Assembly: GCF_000614185.1 (NCBI RefSeq)
Contig: NZ_BAKM01000002.1
Span: forward strand, 1 to 64,000
Reading direction: 5' to 3'
Source: Phocaeicola sartorii JCM 17136 = DSM 21941
GTDB taxonomy: Bacteria; Bacteroidota; Bacteroidia; Bacteroidales; Bacteroidaceae
Length of the DNA stretch: 64,000 nt
Numbering within the stretch: the stretch's first letter is position 1; every line of letters starts with the position of its first letter. A program made the translations under genes and the position numbers. The notes beneath the pieces were generated by a model. The model had not been told where the DNA came from, did no database searches, and saw only the letters and a program-made list of their open reading frames with translations. Of the stretch, positions 8,418-18,734 are shown piece by piece.

Positions 8418-8639
8418 ATAGAAATATCAGCGGTCTTGGTTCGGCAATATGAAATAGAAATTTTGAATTAGTCCGGCGTATTTGTCCGGATGTCCCCACC
8501 TTGGTAGGGAAAACAAGGTTTATTTGTCATTCTCCGCGTGCTCCGTGTACCTTGAACGTTTTGCGTGCTCCGGGGGCGTGGGCATATACAAAGAAAATGA
8601 ATTTTATTATTGCTGGACAAGATCGTTTGCTCTGAATAA
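8418..8639 (+). ncRNA. Candidate structured leader RNA (possible retron-type msr-msd) upstream of the RT
   Basis: The region between the promoter and the RT has no open frame of note, and its part from 8471 to 8582 is clearly richer in G and C than its surroundings. Hairpins visible: 8493-8510 (TCCC..GGGA enclosing AC..GT), an alternative ACCTTG/CAAGGT stem (8498-8503 with 8514-8519), and TGCTC/GGGCA near 8566-8585. TTGTCC at 8483-8488 is complementary to GGACAA at 8615-8620 and could close the whole element. GCGTGCTCCG occurs twice as a direct repeat. Retron RTs normally use an ncRNA just upstream; I cannot show the branching guanosine or a long msd stem, so this stays a candidate. Confidence 0.35.
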
Positions 8640-11012
8640 ATGGACAAAGGAGAAATAGCAAAGAAAGCTCGAATATTGCAAACGAAGACTGATCTTCTTG
8701 CTTTGCTCAATGAGATAAAGGCTGACGATTTGGGGGAGAAAGGGTATCCTTTTGTCCTGCGGCAAATTAATTACTATTGTAATCCGAAAAATACGAAGGG
8801 ACGATTTGTCACTTTTGCTATCCTGAAAAAATCAGGAGGTATTAGAAACATCGCGGCACCAAGTAATGGGCTGAAAATGCTTCAGACTTATCTTAATGTT
8901 ATTCTTGGTTCTTTATATACTCCTTCATCCCATGTTATGGGATTTGTCAAAGGACGTTCCGTTATAACTAATGCTTCGCGACATCTGAATCAGAATTACG
9001 TATTTAATATTGACCTCAAAGATTTTTTTTCCAGTATTCCTCAGGCGCGTGTATGGAAAAGACTGCAACTTCCTCCTTTCTCCTTCCCTCAGGAGATTGC
9101 CAATGTGATAGCAGGATTGTGTTGTATTGAAATGATCGTTCAAGATGAACAAGGACAAGTCCGGACTAAATATGTGCTTCCACAAGGGGCCCCGACATCT
9201 CCTGTCATTACCAATATGATCTGTGATACGCTTGACCGTAGATTATCGGGTTTGGCTGCAAGGTTTGGTTTGAATTTTTCACGCTATGCAGATGATATAA
9301 CTTTTAGTAGCTTGCATTACGTATATAGTGAGAATGGAGCTTTCAGAAAAGAATTAAAGCGCATCGTGGAAGGGCAGAATTTCACTATCAATGAGGCGAA
9401 AACGCGGCTTCAGAAAAAAGGAGATCGTCATGAAGTGACCGGATTAATAGTCAGTGATAGGGTGAATGTATCGAGAACGTATGTGAGAAATCTCCGTTCC
9501 CTTCTTTATATATGGGAGAAATACGGGTATGACGCGGCAAATGAAAAATTTGTTTATTATTATTTGGATGATAAGCCAGCAAGTAGCACTTGTATGCCTA
9601 ATATGGTTAATGTGATTGAAGGTAAGCTACAATATCTGAAAATGGTCAAAGGGGGAGACAATCCTGTATACTTAAATCTATATTCGAAGTTTGAACTGTT
9701 ACAGTATATTTATCATAACAAGGATAACGGAGAGGAGCAATCCATGTCTGATGTCGAATCTATGTTGCATCAATCTTCCATGTCTGTGGAGGGAGTTGTG
9801 GCTCAGTGGAAAAACAGGGATATTTTTTCGATAACAGGAACGCTGCTTAATGAGTGTAAACGTTCTGTATCTCCTCTTATTGTGAAGAAAGTAGCTGCAT
9901 CCCTTATGGCTTATTTATCTGCGTCTCTTGTCAACAATATCAAGAAAAGGGCTGAACTGCAATGGTATATGTTGAGGGATATCAATGATGCGATGAATGG
10001 ACAGCCTCGAACAAGAAAGATAGATGGAGAGGAGGAAAAAATTCATCGTCCTAAATTGGTAGTTGCTTTTTTAAAGCAGTTCACTTCCACAGAGAATCTG
10101 AAATATACCACCCATACTTGGGAACGAATGATAGACGGAAAGTATAAATGGACTGATTTTGATCAATTTTTTCATTCGTATGAATCTGAACTGAAAGATA
10201 AAACAGGGTCCGGTATACCAATCTTCGATATTTATAATTGCAATATACATCTCTATAATCTGGTCAGGAATTTCCTGCTTCCACCATCCAAAGAAGAGTA
10301 TCCCTGGCAAACAGACTATGGACTTAAGTTGTCATATTGCACTCCGGAAGGAGTTATTCAAAATTGGATGAAAGAAAATCCGGACAAACAGCCTATGGAG
10401 ATACCTCTTTCTGTCTTTCCGGAAAGTTATAGACCTAAGCAACGTGTGCAGGGACAGACACTGGTGGATTTTCGGGATGTGATTGATATATTTAAGAACG
10501 CCATCGAGTATCGGGATGATAATCTCTATTGGGATGTATCGGATATCTTTAAATTGACGGATTTTTCTTTGGATGACAGCGTATTAGATACATTGTCGGG
10601 AATAACGTTTTATACCGATACGATACTCGTAAGGGAGGCTTTGAAAATAATTGCAGACAATATTATTGTCCGTCCTCAACATCGGCATTTAAAGGTACAG
10701 GCTATAAGAGGCAAGGATGGAGATCAAAAATATGTATCATTGGAAATTCTGCATGTAGAGTCCTTTTCCAATAAATCTTTGGATGACGACAAATTGCAAT
10801 TGAAGGGAAATAAAGGGCAACTGAGTGCTGTCAAGCAGAAGTTGGTCAGCCTTTGCGATTTTTCTGTTGAAAGTAGATTCAGAAAAGGTGATGAAATGGG
10901 TGACTATAGAATAGATTATCTGTATAGCGAAGAAGTAAATGCAGAACCTCGTGTAACTAAGCTTGACGCACCTGCAGAGGGCTTTAAATATATATTAAAA
11001 TTTTACTTATAA
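8640..11012 (+). CDS. Retron-type reverse transcriptase with long C-terminal extension
   Basis: 790-residue protein. The RT domain spans about residues 30-320: IDLKDFF (first catalytic Asp, D125), PQGAPTSP (181-188) and YADD (216-219). Two features specific to retron RTs are present: NASRH at 111-115 (the NAxxH region X motif) and VTG at 266-268 (region Y). Ordinary retron RTs are about 300-400 residues, so some 450 residues are extra. The last 150 (N-box-like VREALKIIADNI, then GNKGQLSAVKQKL, ending in FKYILKFYL) resemble a degenerate GHKL/histidine-kinase ATPase fold, which is my inference. The gene has its own promoter and a structured leader, and is followed after nine bases by two receiver-like genes. 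I know of no described retron type with this make-up. Confidence 0.85.
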   Translation: MDKGEIAKKARILQTKTDLLALLNEIKADDLGEKGYPFVLRQINYYCNPKNTKGRFVTFAILKKSGGIRNIAAPSNGLKMLQTYLNVILGSLYTPSSHVMGFVKGRSVITNASRHLNQNYVFNIDLKDFFSSIPQARVWKRLQLPPFSFPQEIANVIAGLCCIEMIVQDEQGQVRTKYVLPQGAPTSPVITNMICDTLDRRLSGLAARFGLNFSRYADDITFSSLHYVYSENGAFRKELKRIVEGQNFTINEAKTRLQKKGDRHEVTGLIVSDRVNVSRTYVRNLRSLLYIWEKYGYDAANEKFVYYYLDDKPASSTCMPNMVNVIEGKLQYLKMVKGGDNPVYLNLYSKFELLQYIYHNKDNGEEQSMSDVESMLHQSSMSVEGVVAQWKNRDIFSITGTLLNECKRSVSPLIVKKVAASLMAYLSASLVNNIKKRAELQWYMLRDINDAMNGQPRTRKIDGEEEKIHRPKLVVAFLKQFTSTENLKYTTHTWERMIDGKYKWTDFDQFFHSYESELKDKTGSGIPIFDIYNCNIHLYNLVRNFLLPPSKEEYPWQTDYGLKLSYCTPEGVIQNWMKENPDKQPMEIPLSVFPESYRPKQRVQGQTLVDFRDVIDIFKNAIEYRDDNLYWDVSDIFKLTDFSLDDSVLDTLSGITFYTDTILVREALKIIADNIIVRPQHRHLKVQAIRGKDGDQKYVSLEILHVESFSNKSLDDDKLQLKGNKGQLSAVKQKLVSLCDFSVESRFRKGDEMGDYRIDYLYSEEVNAEPRVTKLDAPAEGFKYILKFYL

Positions 11013-11021
11013 CAGTACATT

Positions 11022-11585
11022 ATGAAACATTGTATCATTATAGAAGACAGGGTAGAACGCCAGCAGAAACAGCTGACGGAGGAGCAATGGGAGAGGTTGT
11101 GTCAATTGGCCGCTGTCGATTCTGAACTCCCCGGCTATGAAGAGGGAAAAGAATATGATTTTTCTGCATTTGATGATTATGATATAGTTGCTGTTCATCG
11201 TACCTTATTGGCAAAGACCAATTTAATCAATGAGTTTATGGATTATGCAAAGAATAAAAAGAAAAATTCTATCATATTCAGTGGAAGTATTACGCAGCAG
11301 TTAGTCACAAATGGGGGTAATACTTTAGCTGTTGAAGCAACGGTCTTTTACCAATCCATTGTTACTTTTCTGGAGACTTATGATGACAGTCAGGATTTTC
11401 CTTTATACCGATTCTTATATGGCAATGAATGGGAACTTCCATTGCTGCTTCGATTCCGATTCTTGAAATGGAAAGAGAAAGACGGTACGCTTCAACGGCA
11501 GGAAAAAGCAGAACTTCAGAGTTTGCAAAAAGCGTACGAGGGAGATTTTGAAAAGCGAATAACGGAACTAATTCAAAATATCTGA
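11022..11585 (+). CDS. Small pseudo-receiver-like protein of the RT module
   Basis: 187 residues, not a family I can name. The layout fits an inactive response-regulator receiver fold: first strand HCIIIEDR (acidic pair E8-D9), third strand YDIVAVHRTLL where the phospho-acceptor Asp is replaced, and fourth strand NSIIFSGS in the position of the conserved Ser/Thr. The rest is helical (a tail rich in Glu, Lys and Gln). It lies nine bases after the RT stop and two bases before the receiver-HEPN gene, so the three are certainly co-transcribed. A role as adaptor or sensor between RT and effector is inference. Confidence 0.6.
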   Translation: MKHCIIIEDRVERQQKQLTEEQWERLCQLAAVDSELPGYEEGKEYDFSAFDDYDIVAVHRTLLAKTNLINEFMDYAKNKKKNSIIFSGSITQQLVTNGGNTLAVEATVFYQSIVTFLETYDDSQDFPLYRFLYGNEWELPLLLRFRFLKWKEKDGTLQRQEKAELQSLQKAYEGDFEKRITELIQNI

Positions 11586-11586
11586 T

Positions 11587-13338
11587 ATGGCTAGAATACT
11601 GATGTTGCATAACGATAATCTGCCGGGTGTTTTCTATGAACAGGAATTGGCGGGAAAATTTGATATTGAGAATGTTACAATCCGGATATCGGAAGATGTC
11701 ATGGATTTTGATGCTGAAATATGCGCTTTGTTGAATCCGATATTTCAGAGAAAGCCGTATGATTTGATTGTTTTGCCATATACTTTTGATGCGCAGAATT
11801 ATATGTCATTTACAGGTATCAGGACGGCTGTGCATATTCGGCTGACTCAGTTATGGGGACATACACGTAAGCCCATATTATTTGTCGGTCCGGATGCAAT
11901 AGAACAGGTGGAAAAACTTTCTTCGATGGGAAGTTTGTTTCTTACTTCTCTAGTCTATCATACAAATTCACTGTCAAAAGATTCATTGATATCGCTCATG
12001 GATGATTGTATGAAGAAGGTGGAAATGACAGATATGCAATACAGGAATTTTTTGGAGAAAGTGCAAGTGTCTCGTCCTTCTAATTATCAAACGCACCATT
12101 CATTGGCTAATGAATGGGCTGTTCGCAGATGGGCGGAGATGCTTTCTTGGGATAATAATCCTCCCGCCTTGCCTGGTGAAGATGTTTTTAATATGCTATT
12201 TTACAAATATTTATATGCGAACCTGGCTACAAAGCATGAGGTGTTTTCTAATAGATTCAAGAAGAAGAATCCGGTGAAGCCTTTGGTTAACGGCATAGAA
12301 AATAAAACGATAGTATATGTAGATGACGAATATAACAAGGGCTGGGAAAACTTATTGAAGATAATAGTTGAAAATTCCAGGGCGAAGTTGGTTTGTTATA
12401 AAGATTTCAATGAAGCTTGGAAAAGAGATGAATTGGTGAAGCATATCAATGACTTTTTGGATGCTCAAGCTGACGCACATTGCTTTTTGATTGATTTACG
12501 TTTGCATGAGGAGGATTTTGAGGGAGATCCGGCTCTGATGACGGGACATCAGGTGGTGAAGCATCTGTTTGGGAAACGCCAGAATACACAGGTCGTTGTG
12601 TTTACGGCTTCTAATAAAGTCTGGAATATGAAACAGGTAATGTCCGATTATCATGTATCAGATTACATAATTAAAGAGTCTCCGGAGTTTAATTTCGCTC
12701 GTGCTGAAACAATACAAAATTTCAAGAAATTTCTCAGTGCCATAAGGAAGGCGGCTTGTCAGCATTATATCAGAGACTATCAAAAAGAACTAGAAAAGCT
12801 TTCTACGCAATGTCCCAAAGGGGATTTGATGGAGTTTGTGTCTCTTCTTTCCTTCGATTCGGATGAGGGAAAGAATAAGGTGCTAAAGGCATTGTTATTG
12901 TCTCTGCATGTCTTTATAGAGAATTATATTTCAAATGTTCAGAAATTTGCGATTGATAGTGCTGGGAACCTTTTGGAACCGAACGGTGGTATTTGCAATT
13001 TCAATAAGAAAATGTTCTTTAAATTTGACAACAGTGGGGCTAAAAGTAATAAAATAGATGTCAAGTTTGAAGATAAATTGACTTTAGAATCAGCTGGATG
13101 GAAGTTCGCTCCAACTGATAATGAGAAGTCTAAAGATACTATCCAAGTGGCTGCACTACACTATTATTATGGTTTTGATGCTTCTCTTTGTAAATTGTTT
13201 CTGAATATAAAAAAGGATAGGAATACTGTTATCTCTCATTGTGGCGGAACGGTGACCAGTAACATCGAGGATGTCAAGAAGCTTTTCCAAGATGTGATAA
13301 TGGTCATGTTGCATAGGGATTATCCTCCTGTCCCATAA
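11587..13338 (+). CDS. Pseudo-receiver/receiver/HEPN-like effector of the RT module
   Basis: 583 residues in three parts. Residues 1-125 look like a receiver fold without the catalytic Asp (RILMLHND, YDLIVLP, KPILFVGP). Residues about 238-370 form a receiver with all key residues: DDE at 246-248, acceptor D303 in LIDLRL, T340 in VVVFTAS, and K363 in DYIIKES. The C-terminal part (about 390-583) is helical and ends with RNTVISH at 545-551, an R-x5-H arrangement as in HEPN ribonucleases, after a helix LLLSLHVFIENYI. HEPN domains are common RNA-cleaving toxins in anti-phage systems. I infer a signal-controlled effector, with the RT module as trigger. Convergent with enolase, and closed by a shared hairpin. 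Confidence 0.68.
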   Translation: MARILMLHNDNLPGVFYEQELAGKFDIENVTIRISEDVMDFDAEICALLNPIFQRKPYDLIVLPYTFDAQNYMSFTGIRTAVHIRLTQLWGHTRKPILFVGPDAIEQVEKLSSMGSLFLTSLVYHTNSLSKDSLISLMDDCMKKVEMTDMQYRNFLEKVQVSRPSNYQTHHSLANEWAVRRWAEMLSWDNNPPALPGEDVFNMLFYKYLYANLATKHEVFSNRFKKKNPVKPLVNGIENKTIVYVDDEYNKGWENLLKIIVENSRAKLVCYKDFNEAWKRDELVKHINDFLDAQADAHCFLIDLRLHEEDFEGDPALMTGHQVVKHLFGKRQNTQVVVFTASNKVWNMKQVMSDYHVSDYIIKESPEFNFARAETIQNFKKFLSAIRKAACQHYIRDYQKELEKLSTQCPKGDLMEFVSLLSFDSDEGKNKVLKALLLSLHVFIENYISNVQKFAIDSAGNLLEPNGGICNFNKKMFFKFDNSGAKSNKIDVKFEDKLTLESAGWKFAPTDNEKSKDTIQVAALHYYYGFDASLCKLFLNIKKDRNTVISHCGGTVTSNIEDVKKLFQDVIMVMLHRDYPPVP

Positions 13339-13353
13339 TAACCTTTACAGCTG

Positions 13354-13396
13354 ATGCCCCGAAACCGAAACCATACCGATTTCCGTTTCAGGGCAT
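13354..13396. terminator. Bidirectional hairpin between the RT module and enolase
   Basis: A 17-base arm starting ATGCCC pairs with an arm ending GGGCAT, with two mismatches and a short loop. It sits between two convergent genes, 15 bases after the stop of the HEPN-like gene and 32 bases from the end of eno, so it can serve both. Confidence 0.7.
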
Positions 13397-13428
13397 TCTT
13401 CATTTATGGAATTTGGGATATAAACCGC

Positions 13429-14742
<1,314 letters not shown>

Positions 14743-14892
14743 TTAGATGGTTTTATTTTAATAACAATGGAGAAGAAGGATTTGTTGAGTGATGGAGAAA
14801 GTATTTTCAGGGTATTTACTTTTTTTATTTCTTTTCACAGAGTACATCCGTCTTCTTTTTTCGTCTCCCTTTAATAAAAGCTGGAGGTCAAT

Positions 14893-17334
14893 ATGAAAAT
14901 GAGATGGATAGTGGGGGGGCTGTTATGGGCAAGTTTTTACTTGCAGGCTGCCGCACAAGAATATAAACTGTGGTATGATGAACCCGCCCAGGTTTGGACT
15001 GAAGCACTTCCGCTGGGTAACGGGCGGTTGGGAGCGATGGTGTTCGGTAATCCCGGTGTGGAGCATATCCAGTTGAATGAAGAGACTATTTGGGCAGGAC
15101 GTCCCAATAATAATGCTAATCCCAATGCGTTGGAATATATTCCTAAGGTGCGTCAGTTGGTGTTCGAGGGGAAATATCTTGAAGCACAAACGTTGGCCAC
15201 CGAGAAAGTAATGGCGAAGACCAATAGCGGTATGCCTTATCAATCGTTCGGCGATCTGCATATTTCTTTTCCGGGACATACACGTTATTCCGATTACTAT
15301 AGGGAACTGAGCCTGGACTCAGCGCGTACCATCGTGCGTTATAAGGTGGACGGGGTGACTTATCAGCGTGAGACTCTGACTTCGTTTGCCGATCAGGTAG
15401 TTATGGTGCGTCTCACTGCCAGCCAACCCGGAAAGATTACTTGTAACGCCAGTCTTACGACTCCGCATCAGGATGTGATGGTCGCGACGGAAGGGGAGGA
15501 AGTTACCCTTTCGGGCGTATCTTCCTGGCATGAGGGGCTAAAAGGGAAAGTCGAGTTCCAGGGCCGCATGGCTGCACGTACTCAAGGGGGAATCCGCTCT
15601 TGTCGTGACGGAGTCTGAGTATAGAAGGGGCGGATGAGGCTGTGATTTATGTCTCCATCGCTACCAACTTTATTAATTATAAGGATATAACAGGCAACCA
15701 GGTGGAGCGTGCGAAGAACTATCTGCACCGGGCTGTGGGTAAGGATTATATTACGTCACGTCGGGCGCACGTTGATTTTTTCAAGCAATACATGGATCGC
15801 GTCTCTTTGAATTTGGGCACGGACAAATATGCGGATGTAACCACTGATATGCGTGTGCAGAACTTCAAGGAAACGAAGGATGATTTTCTGGTGGCCACTT
15901 ATTTCCGTTTCGGCCGTTATCTGTTGATTTGCTCTTCACAGCCGGGTGGTCAGCCTGCTAATCTGCAAGGTATTTGGAATGATAAATTGTTTCCTTCCTG
16001 GGATAGTAAATATACTTGTAATATCAATGCCGAAATGAATTATTGGCCGGCCGAGGTGACGAATCTCAGCGAATTGCACGAACCTTTGATACAACTGATT
16101 CGTGAGGTGAGTGAAACAGGACGTGAGTCGGCAAAGATTATGTATGGGGCAGATGGCTGGGTATTGCACCACAATACGGATATATGGCGTGTTACCGGAG
16201 CTATAGACAAGGCTCCGTCCGGATTATGGCCTACAGGAGGAGCATGGCTTTGCCGTCATTTGTGGGAACGCTATCTTTACACGGGTGATATGGAATTTCT
16301 CCGTTCGGCTTACCCTATCATGAAAGAAGCCGGTAAGTTTTTTGATGAAATAATGGTGAAGGAACCGTTGCATAACTGGTTGGTGGTATGTCCGAGTAAT
16401 TCTCCCGAGAATACTCATGCGGGCAGTAATGGAAAAGCGACTACGGCTGCCGGGTGTACTTTGGACAACCAGCTGATATTCGATTTGTGGAATCAGATAA
16501 TCACGACCGCTCGTCTGTTGGGTACGGATGCTGAATTTGCCACCCATTTGGAACAGCGTTTGAAGGAGATGGCACCCATGCAGGTAGGCCGTTGGGGGCA
16601 GTTGCAGGAGTGGATGATGGATTGGGACGATCCGAAGGATGTACACCGTCACGTGTCACACCTTTATGGCTTGTTTCCCGGCAATCAGATTTCTCCGTAC
16701 CGCACCCCTGAGTTGTTTGATGCGGCACGCACTTCGCTGATTCACCGTGGAGATCCGTCTACCGGATGGAGTATGGGATGGAAGGTATGTTTGTGGGCCC
16801 GTCTGTTGGATGGTGATCATGCTTATAAACTGATAACCGATCAGTTGACTCTTGTGCGTAACGAGAAGAAGAAAGGAGGAACCTATCCTAATTTGTTTGA
16901 TGCTCATCCACCTTTTCAGATTGATGGAAACTTTGGTTGTACGGCAGGCATCGTAGAGATGCTGATGCAGAGCATGATGGTTTTATTTATTTACTTCCTG
17001 CATTGCCTGAGCAATGGAAGGAGGGAAGCGTAAGCGGGATTATCGCTCGTGGAGGTTTTGAACTGGATCTGAGTTGGAAGAATGGTAAGGTGAGCCGGTT
17101 GGTGGTGAAATCCGTAATGGGGGGAACTGCCGTTTGCGTTCTTTGAATCCGCTGGCAGGCAAAGGGCTGAGAAAGGCAAAGGGAGAGAACCCGAATCAGT
17201 TGTATGCCATATCCGGAATTTTACAGCCGATTATAAATAAAGAAGCGAAATTGAATAAAGTTGAGTTGAAAAAAACTTATCTTTATGACTTGAAAACCAA
17301 AGCAGGCGAAGAATATATCTTTTCAGGTAAGTGA
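14893..17334 (+). pseudogene. GH95 alpha-L-fucosidase/alpha-L-galactosidase, broken by three frameshifts
   Basis: Secreted or periplasmic glycoside hydrolase with a signal peptide (WIVGGLLWASFYLQAAAQ). GH95 features are spread over four frames: LWYDEPAQVWTEALPLGNGRLG and QLNEETIWAGRPNNNANPNA at the start, [20 protein letters not shown] and the [11 protein letters not shown] region in the middle, [16 protein letters not shown], then [18 protein letters not shown] and the C-terminal domain. Breaks lie near 15613, at 16973 (AGCAT, expected AGCCAT) and in the G6 run 17119-17124. Adding one base at each restores about 814 residues, the normal GH95 length. Family members remove L-fucose or L-galactose, the latter from RG-II. 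The uniform sign of the breaks points to base undercalls. Confidence 0.8.
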
Positions 17335-17382
17335 GGATTCTTTCGCTGATGATAAGAATGAAAAATAGTAAAAAGAAGAAAT

Positions 17383-18579
17383 ATGAAAAAAACAGGATTT
17401 AACATTATTTGCTCATTGCTGCTGGCAGGTGGAATGTGTGCATGTACGGCCACTTCCAAGCAGGCGGAAGAGATTAAATGGAGTGAACGTATGGCTCAGT
17501 CGGAAATGCAACGTTTTCCTGAGCCTTGGATGATAGAGAAAGCTAAAAAGCCCCGTTGGGGATATACGCACGGACTGGTGGTGAAATCCATGTTGGAGGA
17601 ATGGAAACATACCGGAGACACTGCCTATTATAATTATGCGAAAATATATGCTGACAGTCTGATAGATACTGAAGGCAGGATAAAGACCATGAAATATCTT
17701 TCTTTTAATATTGACAATATCAATGCCGGAAAGATTTTATTCGATTTTTATGAAAAGACGGGAGACGGGCGTTATAAGGTGGCGATGGATACTCTCCGCA
17801 AACAACTGACCGAACAACCCCGTACCAGTGAAGGTGGTTTCTGGCACAAACTGATATATCCGCACCAGATGTGGCTGGATGGTATATTCATGGCTTCTCC
17901 TTATTTGGCTCAATATGGTAAGGTGTTCAAGGATACTACGGTCAATGCCGATATTGTAAATCAAATAACACTGATTGCCCGTAAAACGTATGATCCCAAA
18001 ACCGGTTTGTATTATCATGGTTGGGATGAAAGCAAGAAACAAAATTGGGCAAATAAGGAAACGGGTTGTTCTCCCAACTTCTGGAGTCGCAGTATAGGCT
18101 GGTATGCCGCTGCTGTAGTGGATGTGTTGGACTATATGCCGGCACAGTTCGAAGGACGCGACAGCATTATGACAATCATAAATACGTTGGCCGAAGGCAT
18201 TGTAAAATACCAGGAGCCTGAAACAGGGGTATGGTGGCAGGTGACTGACCAGAATAACCGTAAAGGAAATTATCTGGAATCCTCCGCTTCATCGCTTTTT
18301 GTCTATTTCTTGTGTAAAGCGGTGAATAAAGGATATATCCCCGTGGAGTACAAGGCGGCTGCGGAGCATGGATTCAACGGTTTGATAAAACAGTTCATAA
18401 AAGAAGAGCCTGATGGTTCATATACTATAACCAACTGTTGTGCAGTTGCCGGATTAGGTGGTAAAGGGAACCGGGATGGCAGTTTTGCTTATTATATTGG
18501 TGAGCCGGTGATAGAGAATGATCCGAAATCAGTAGGCTCCTTTATTCTGGCTGCTATTGAATATGAGAAAATGAAATAA
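17383..18579 (+). CDS. GH105 unsaturated rhamnogalacturonyl hydrolase (lipoprotein)
   Basis: 398 residues with a lipoprotein signal (CSLLLAGGMCACTAT; likely lipidated at a Cys near residue 19-21). The (alpha/alpha)6-barrel family GH105 is recognised by KPRWGYTHGLVVKSM, FWHKLIYPHQMWLDGIFMAS, NFWSRSIGWYAAAVVDVL and YLESSASSLFVYFL. These enzymes remove the 4,5-unsaturated galacturonic acid left by pectin lyases. Located 48 bases after the GH95 gene and read in the same direction, so it belongs to the same pectin side-chain cluster. It is intact and ends at a strong terminator. Confidence 0.9.
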   Translation: MKKTGFNIICSLLLAGGMCACTATSKQAEEIKWSERMAQSEMQRFPEPWMIEKAKKPRWGYTHGLVVKSMLEEWKHTGDTAYYNYAKIYADSLIDTEGRIKTMKYLSFNIDNINAGKILFDFYEKTGDGRYKVAMDTLRKQLTEQPRTSEGGFWHKLIYPHQMWLDGIFMASPYLAQYGKVFKDTTVNADIVNQITLIARKTYDPKTGLYYHGWDESKKQNWANKETGCSPNFWSRSIGWYAAAVVDVLDYMPAQFEGRDSIMTIINTLAEGIVKYQEPETGVWWQVTDQNNRKGNYLESSASSLFVYFLCKAVNKGYIPVEYKAAAEHGFNGLIKQFIKEEPDGSYTITNCCAVAGLGGKGNRDGSFAYYIGEPVIENDPKSVGSFILAAIEYEKMK

Positions 18580-18592
18580 CCGGAATGATCTG

Positions 18593-18634
18593 AAAAAGAT
18601 GAAGACGTTTTAAAAAAAAGGTCTTCATCTTTTT
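18593..18634 (+). terminator. Terminator after GH105
   Basis: AAAAAGATGAAGAC pairs perfectly with GTCTTCATCTTTTT (14 bp) around an A-rich loop, 13 bases after the stop codon, with T's at the 3' end of the stem. A new transcription unit probably starts in the 100 bases that follow. Confidence 0.8.
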
Positions 18635-18734
18635 AAAAAACATAAAGGCCTTTTTTAAAAACATCTTGCTGTTTTGGACAAAAACTTTGTGTTTGAGAAC
18701 TGTCAATTAATTAATAAACGAATTTGAAAATACA

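Noticed and set aside
8560-8600. Direct repeats GCGTGCTCCG as a possible CRISPR or integration site
   Set aside because: Only two copies close together, with no further spacer-repeat pattern and no cas or integrase gene nearby. Better taken as part of the RNA structure.
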